Origin: CAZAPG01 sp964486935
GTDB lineage: Bacteria; Chloroflexota; Anaerolineae; 4572-78; J111
Direction of reading: 5' to 3'
DNA length: 29,455 nt
Assembly: GCA_964486935.1 (NCBI GenBank)
Contig: CAZAPG010000066.1
Span: 1 to 29,455 of the forward strand
The first letter of the stretch is position 1; each line of letters starts with the position of its first letter. Under the pieces are notes generated by a model. It searched no databases, was not told the DNA's origin, and saw only the letters and a list, made by a program, of their open reading frames with translations. Position numbers and translations under genes: made by a program. Below are positions 25,414 to 29,455 of this stretch, piece after piece.

Positions 25414-26520
25414 TCACAGTATTTCTATCAGTTCGGCGTACAGGTAGCTGTAAAAAAAGAGGCCGGCCAGCAGCAGCAAAACGCTGCTAATGCTCAGGCC
25501 CAGCCAGTTGGGGCGGGGTTTGGTATCGGTCCACGGCGACGCGCCCATCTGGGCCATACTTTTTTGGGCGGCGGCTTCGTCGGTGGGGCTAACCTCGCTC
25601 AGTTGGTGAAGCTGGTACCAGGCCTCGCTTTGCGATTTTTGGTCGTCGGCGTATTGCACGGCCCCCCGAAAAGCGTGGATGGCCTCGCGGCGTTTGCCTT
25701 TGGCCAGATAGGCCAGCCCCAAATTAACGTAAGCCGGGCCAAAATGCTGGTCGGCGGCAATAGCCTGCCGGTAGCGGGCAATGGCGTCATCGTACTCCTG
25801 GGCCTCGTGATATTCTGCGTTCAGTTTAAAGTGAATATCTGATACGTTGTTGCGGCGCAGGTAGCGGTCGATGGGGCGCATTTTGGGCGGCGCCGGCGCG
25901 GCAACCGGCGACCGGACTTCTGGTGGTTTTGGCTGGGTTTGCCGGCGCTCTCTAAAATAGCCAATCAGGCTGATGATGATAGCAAACCCATCCAGGCCGG
26001 GCAGGGGCAGCAGGCTGGTAAAGGTGAGCCAAAAACTGGCCAGGGCAATGTGTCCGGTAAAGGCCATGGCCACGGCCTGCAAATTGAGCGAGTCGGGCAG
26101 CCGGGCAATCACCGGAAAATTCAGAAACCGAAAAACCTCGTCGGTGGAGGCGCCGCTGCCGTAAACCAGCGCCGCCGCCAGGGTGAGCGTTAGCAGCAGG
26201 CCGGCCAGGCTCAAGGTAAAGCTGGCTAACGGCCCCGAAAGCGCAATCAGGCAAATGGCCAGGTGCTTGCGCTTAAAGTTGTGCGGGTTGGCCTCCATGG
26301 GGTTGGGCCAGCCGATGCCAAACAAAATAAAGGCAAACGAGCCAAACCAGGAGATATGCCGCAGCGGATTGAGGGTAATTTTTCCGCGCTCAACCTGGGA
26401 GTAGTCGCCCAGAAAATAGGCGGTAAAGGCGTGTCCCAGCTCATGCACGGTGTAGCCAATGAGCAGGCCGGGGATGATCAGCAAATTGGTCCAATGAATT
26501 TGCGGGAAAAATTCTTGCAT
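25414..26520 (-). CDS. M50 (site-2-type) membrane metalloprotease fused to TPR repeats
   Basis: This 368-residue membrane protein starts with the zinc-binding HELGH at 26-30 in the first helix. Later helices include the third metal ligand in LLPLPGLDG (Asp177), the marks of M50 intramembrane proteases. A cytoplasmic linker and TPR-type helices follow at about 225-315 (AEYHEAQEYDDAIARYRQAI and AYVNLGLAYLAKGKRREAI), then a last membrane helix at about 340-365. Proteases of this class cut membrane-bound regulators or small membrane proteins; the TPR part may recruit the substrate. It starts 3 nt after the stop of the 131-residue gene, so translational coupling is likely. Confidence 0.9.
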   Translation of the reverse strand: MQEFFPQIHWTNLLIIPGLLIGYTVHELGHAFTAYFLGDYSQVERGKITLNPLRHISWFGSFAFILFGIGWPNPMEANPHNFKRKHLAICLIALSGPLASFTLSLAGLLLTLTLAAALVYGSGASTDEVFRFLNFPVIARLPDSLNLQAVAMAFTGHIALASFWLTFTSLLPLPGLDGFAIIISLIGYFRERRQTQPKPPEVRSPVAAPAPPKMRPIDRYLRRNNVSDIHFKLNAEYHEAQEYDDAIARYRQAIAADQHFGPAYVNLGLAYLAKGKRREAIHAFRGAVQYADDQKSQSEAWYQLHQLSEVSPTDEAAAQKSMAQMGASPWTDTKPRPNWLGLSISSVLLLLAGLFFYSYLYAELIEIL

Positions 26521-26523
26521 GCG

Positions 26524-26919
26524 TTAACCGGCCTGGTTCAGGGTAAAGGGCGTTTCGACCACATCCAGTACCTGATTTTGGTAAGTCATTGTGGCTCTGG
26601 CGGTGTATTGCTCATTAGCATCCGGGGCGCGTAAATGCAGCGTTAGCGCGGTGAGTTCCTCTTTGTGCTCTACAATAAACAATGTAGCTACCTCGTGGCC
26701 CTGGCTGTTAAGAATGCTCAACTCCAGGTTGGGGTAGGGGCTGGGCGCGTTGGCTTCGGGTTTGGGCGGCGGCTGGGCCGGCATGTCGGGCATGGTAAAG
26801 GCCACGTTAGAAAAAATGGCGGGCAGATGCTCAACCACCATCTCTAACATCACCCGGCGTTTATCCGGGTAAACTATGGGCTTGAGCGAGGCAATTTTGG
26901 GCGTTTGCTGTTGGGCCAC
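26524..26919 (-). CDS. Hypothetical 131-residue protein upstream of the M50 protease
   Basis: No family is recognised. The protein is soluble-looking, without a signal peptide or membrane helix. A proline-rich stretch (PDMPAQPPPKPEANAPSPYP, about 45-64) separates two beta-rich parts. The start is a GTG with AAGGA 7 nt upstream, which decides it. It is the first gene of a minus operon with a good promoter (-10 TATAAT at 26965-26960). The 3-nt spacing to the M50-TPR gene suggests a joint function, perhaps as a cytosolic partner of the protease; that is a guess from position. Confidence 0.75.
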   Translation of the reverse strand: MAQQQTPKIASLKPIVYPDKRRVMLEMVVEHLPAIFSNVAFTMPDMPAQPPPKPEANAPSPYPNLELSILNSQGHEVATLFIVEHKEELTALTLHLRAPDANEQYTARATMTYQNQVLDVVETPFTLNQAG

Positions 26920-26959
26920 TACAGAGTCCTTAGATGCGTTATCTCACTTCAACTTTGGG

Positions 26960-26987
26960 ATTATACCATTGAACCCCCGTTCCTGAA
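26960..26987 (-). promoter_or_regulatory. Promoter of the 131-residue/M50/DUF2079 operon
   Basis: On the minus strand, TTCAGG (26987-26982), a 16-nt spacer and a perfect TATAAT (26965-26960) lie about 40 nt upstream of the GTG start. Confidence 0.65.
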
Positions 26988-27015
26988 AAACTTGTTCTAT
27001 TTAGCACAAGGCCGC

Positions 27016-27044
27016 TTGATGTTGTGACCAAAACGGGCTATAAT
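27016..27044 (+). promoter_or_regulatory. Promoter of the galacturonokinase-like operon
   Basis: TTGATG (27016-27021), a 17-nt spacer and a perfect TATAAT (27039-27044) lie 35 nt upstream of the ATG at 27080. This is one of the best sigma-70 matches in the window. Confidence 0.8.
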
Positions 27045-27079
27045 GGCGACTCATTTTATGGAATTAAGCAAGGATTTTT

Positions 27080-28333
27080 ATGACAACCCATCAAGCCCTC
27101 ACCCAACCACCCATTCGGGTGGCCGCCCCGGAAGCTGAACAGATTGACAAATTAACAAGCTATTTGCAGCATAACTATTCGGTAGAGCCTGCCGCCATTC
27201 AGGTAGTGCGAGCGCCGCTGCGTATTTGCCCGCTGGGGGCGCATATTGACCACCAGCTTGGCCTGGTTACGGGCATGACGCTCAACCAATCTATTTTAAT
27301 GGCCTTTGCCCCCGCGCCCAACGGTTCCGTGCAAATTGACAGCCTCAACTTTGCCCCGCCCGTTTCATTTTCGTTAAACCAGGTGCCGCCCCACCGGCCC
27401 CGCGAGTGGGGCAACTATATTCGGGGGGCGGTGCTGGCTTTGCAGCAACAGTACCAAATTGAACAGGGCATTATCGGCGTTATCGGCGGCGATATGCCGG
27501 TTGGCGGCCTTAGCTCATCGGCGGCAGTAACCATTGCCTACCTGCTGGCCCTGGAGGCGGTCAACGGACTCAGCGTGTCGCCCGAAACCAATGTGGCCCT
27601 GGTTCGCTACACCGAAAACCGGTACATTGGCCTGAACAACGGCATCCTCGACCAATCGGTTATTTTATTTAGCCAGGCCGGTTGCCTGACTACTATCGAC
27701 TGCCAATCGGTGCAGATTGATAAAATTCCAACACCGTTGCAAACCGAAGATTTTGATATTCTGGTGGTCTACTCCGGCGTTACCGAGGCGCTGGTTGGCA
27801 CCGATTACAACAACCGCGTGGCCGAGTGCCAGGCCGCCGCCCGGCAATTGCTTGAATTTGCCGGCCAGCCCCTCGACGCTCCGCCCCGGCTGCGCCACGT
27901 GGCCCCGGAAATTTTCCAGGCCGAGGGGCATCGCCTGCCGGCGCTGTTGCGCAAGCGGGCGGCCCATTACTTTGGCGAAATGGAGCGTGTCGACTGGGGC
28001 CTGCTGGCCTGGCGCAGCGGCCAATTGCCACGCTTTGGCCAACTCATGACCGAGTCTGGCCAGAGTTCAATTACAAACTATCAGTGCGGCAGCCCCCAAC
28101 TGATTACCCTGTACCAAATTTTGCGCGACACGCCCGGCGTGTACGGCGCGCGTTTTAGCGGGGCCGGCTTTAGGGGTAATTGCATTGCCCTGATTGACCC
28201 CTCGGCCCGCGAGACGGTGGCCGAGGCCGTTCATCGCCATTATCCCGCCGCCCACCCCGGCGAGGCCGGGCGCTACAGCATCCATTTTTGCCGGCCCGAT
28301 GGCTACGCCCGGTTGATACCCTGGAGCAATTGA
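27080..28333 (+). CDS. GHMP kinase of the galactokinase family, galacturonokinase-like
   Basis: This 417-residue GHMP-fold sugar-1-kinase has the substrate motif RICPLGAHIDHQLG (about 48-61) and the ATP loop GGLSSSAA (142-149). A GILDQS segment holds the catalytic Asp191, and there is a C-terminal PGVYGARFSGAGFRGNC motif. RICPLGAHIDHQ replaces the GEHTDY form of ordinary galactokinase and, with NGILDQS and SSITNYQCG, closely resembles plant galacturonokinase (GalAK) as I remember it. The likely reaction is ATP plus galacturonate, or a related sugar, to the 1-phosphate. AAGGA precedes the ATG. The next gene, a nucleotidyltransferase, starts 1 nt after the stop, which fits a salvage route to a nucleotide sugar. 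Plain galactokinase remains possible. Confidence 0.88.
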   Translation: MTTHQALTQPPIRVAAPEAEQIDKLTSYLQHNYSVEPAAIQVVRAPLRICPLGAHIDHQLGLVTGMTLNQSILMAFAPAPNGSVQIDSLNFAPPVSFSLNQVPPHRPREWGNYIRGAVLALQQQYQIEQGIIGVIGGDMPVGGLSSSAAVTIAYLLALEAVNGLSVSPETNVALVRYTENRYIGLNNGILDQSVILFSQAGCLTTIDCQSVQIDKIPTPLQTEDFDILVVYSGVTEALVGTDYNNRVAECQAAARQLLEFAGQPLDAPPRLRHVAPEIFQAEGHRLPALLRKRAAHYFGEMERVDWGLLAWRSGQLPRFGQLMTESGQSSITNYQCGSPQLITLYQILRDTPGVYGARFSGAGFRGNCIALIDPSARETVAEAVHRHYPAAHPGEAGRYSIHFCRPDGYARLIPWSN

Positions 28334-28334
28334 T

Positions 28335-29285
28335 ATGCAAGGCGTAATTTTGGCCGCCGGCAAGGGGTCGCGCTTGCACCCTATCACCCTCAACCGCAGC
28401 AAGGCTATGGTGCCTATTTTGGGCAAGCCCATTGTTGAGCGGGTGATGGAAACGATGGCGCAAAACGGTATCCGCGATTTTGTTTTGGTGGTTAGCCGGG
28501 AAGATAGCGAGGTGGGGCGCTATTTCAAGGGGCAAACCGGGCTGGATGTCGAGATTCAGTTTGTCATTCAGCCGCAGCGGTTGGGCATGGCCAACGCGCT
28601 CAGTCTGGCCGCGCCCTACATTCGGGAAACGTTCATTCTGTCGGCCTGTGATAATTTGACCCCGCCGGAGCACATTGGCGAACTGCTGGCGACTCATAAA
28701 AACAGCCGCGCGCAGGCCACCCTCAGCCTGATGGAAGTAGACCCGTTTACCGTTAGCCGCACGGGCGTTGTTGAGTGGCAAAATGGCCGGATTGTGCGAA
28801 TTGTCGAAAAACCCTCGCTCCAGGAAGCGCCTTCAAACATTGCCAGCCTGCCGCTGTATGTCTTCTCAACGCAGTTGTTAAGTTACCTGCCGCAGATTAA
28901 ATTATCGGCGCGGGGCGAGTATGAATTGCAGGACGCTATTCAAATGTTAATTGACCAGGGCGGGCGCGTGTCGGGCGCGTTTACCCGGCATCGCCTGCAA
29001 CTGACCAACGCCAACGACCTGCTGGCCCTCAATCGCCATTATCTGACTACCGGCGGCGATGCGCCCCAGCTTGCGCCCCGCAGCGTGGGCCAGCATACTC
29101 ATTTAATCACCCCTCTGCGCATCGAAGAAGGCGTCACTATCGGCCCTGGCTGCGTGATAGGGCCACGGGTATATATTGAGCAAAATTGTCGCATTGGGGC
29201 CGACGTGTTGATTAAAGATGCCGTCATTTTGCGTAACACCGTTATTGAAGATGGACAGCAGGTGGTGGGGGCGGTTGTATCGTAG
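28335..29285 (+). CDS. Sugar-phosphate nucleotidyltransferase with C-terminal left-handed beta-helix
   Basis: This 316-residue protein has an N-terminal NTP-transferase domain (about 1-235) with the signature LAAGKGSRLHPITLNRSKAM, the Lys-containing EKPS segment and ACDNL at the metal-binding position. The C-terminus (about 252-312) has hexapeptide-type beta-helix turns (ITPLRIEEGVTIGPGCVIG, then DAVILRNTVIEDG). It belongs with glucose-1-phosphate thymidylyl/uridylyltransferases and GlmU-like enzymes. The start is 1 nt after the kinase stop, so the two are coupled. The pair would turn a free sugar into its 1-phosphate and then an NDP-sugar, possibly UDP-galacturonate. The exact sugar and nucleotide cannot be read from sequence. 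Confidence 0.9.
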   Translation: MQGVILAAGKGSRLHPITLNRSKAMVPILGKPIVERVMETMAQNGIRDFVLVVSREDSEVGRYFKGQTGLDVEIQFVIQPQRLGMANALSLAAPYIRETFILSACDNLTPPEHIGELLATHKNSRAQATLSLMEVDPFTVSRTGVVEWQNGRIVRIVEKPSLQEAPSNIASLPLYVFSTQLLSYLPQIKLSARGEYELQDAIQMLIDQGGRVSGAFTRHRLQLTNANDLLALNRHYLTTGGDAPQLAPRSVGQHTHLITPLRIEEGVTIGPGCVIGPRVYIEQNCRIGADVLIKDAVILRNTVIEDGQQVVGAVVS

Positions 29286-29293
29286 CTGAATTT

Positions 29294-29322
29294 TTGCAAT
29301 TCAATTTTCTTGTTTGTAAAAT
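29294..29322 (+). promoter_or_regulatory. Promoter of the last, partial gene
   Basis: TTGCAA (29294-29299), a 17-nt spacer and TAAAAT (29317-29322) lie 35 nt upstream of the ATG at 29358. Confidence 0.65.
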
Positions 29323-29357
29323 TGGCAACATTTAAATCCTTGGAAAAGGAGTGCGTC

Positions 29358-29455
29358 ATGGCAGACGAGCTAGATTTGAGTGAACTGACGTTAGAGGAAC
29401 TGTACGAGCAGATGGGGGATGATTTGTACGACGGGCTGCAAGAAGAGGTGGTGGA
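29358..29455 (+). CDS. 5' end of a gene for an acidic protein, cut by the window edge
   Basis: The ATG has AAGGAG 6 nt upstream and a good promoter further up. The visible 32 residues are strongly acidic and Leu-rich (MADELDLSELTLEELYEQMG, then DDLYDGLQEEVV) and look like an amphipathic helix. No family is recognised. The gene runs off the right end, so length and function are unknown. Confidence 0.75.
   Translation, partial: MADELDLSELTLEELYEQMGDDLYDGLQEEVV

Overview
The window most likely comes from a member of the Chloroflexota, probably an Anaerolineae-like lineage. This is inference from gene style: very large PAS/GAF sensor kinases, a SEDS cell-wall polymerase fused to a penicillin-binding-protein module, a DUF2079 membrane protein, an M50-TPR fusion, heptanucleotide tandem repeats and palindromic MITE/REP-like elements. 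No rRNA or marker gene fixes the taxonomy. All main genes are intact. No tRNA, rRNA, CRISPR array or complete insertion sequence was seen.

Left end (1-1956): a palindromic repeat cut by the window edge, a leader with two hairpins, and a secreted CotH-type kinase gene. Signalling block (1984-15718): a five-gene minus-strand operon (GAF histidine kinase, GAF hybrid kinase, PotD-like lipoprotein, CACHE/PAS histidine kinase, single-domain response regulator). Divergent from it is a plus-strand pair (REC-PAS-PAS-GAF-GAF-GAF kinase and a NarL-type regulator), then a second plus-strand operon (zinc-ribbon degenerate class III cyclase and a second PotD-like lipoprotein). The two lipoproteins are close paralogues, and no ABC permease or ATPase is present, so they look like sensory binding proteins. 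The two operons that carry them share a 74-nt promoter module: 36 of 46 identical bases, then exactly 22 nt to the -10 box. This points to one regulon, perhaps run by the NarL-type regulator between them. A 173-bp MITE with perfect 15-bp terminal inverted repeats and an 8-bp target duplication lies in the leader of the large kinase.

Middle (15719-21899): a polyprenyl-phosphate glycosyltransferase, a tiny membrane ORF with its own terminator, then an M42 aminopeptidase, methylthioadenosine phosphorylase (mtnP) and an 875-residue SEDS-PBP fusion. The fusion keeps the SEDS catalytic Asp but has lost all recognisable transpeptidase motifs, and its two halves are joined by heptanucleotide repeats.

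Right (21896-29455): an MntA-HepT toxin-antitoxin pair with a 95-nt gene overlap; a three-gene minus operon (unknown 131-residue protein, M50-TPR protease, DUF2079 membrane protein); a plus-strand operon of a galacturonokinase-like GHMP kinase and a sugar nucleotidyltransferase, which together would make an NDP-uronic acid or related sugar; and the 5' end of a small acidic protein gene behind a clear promoter.
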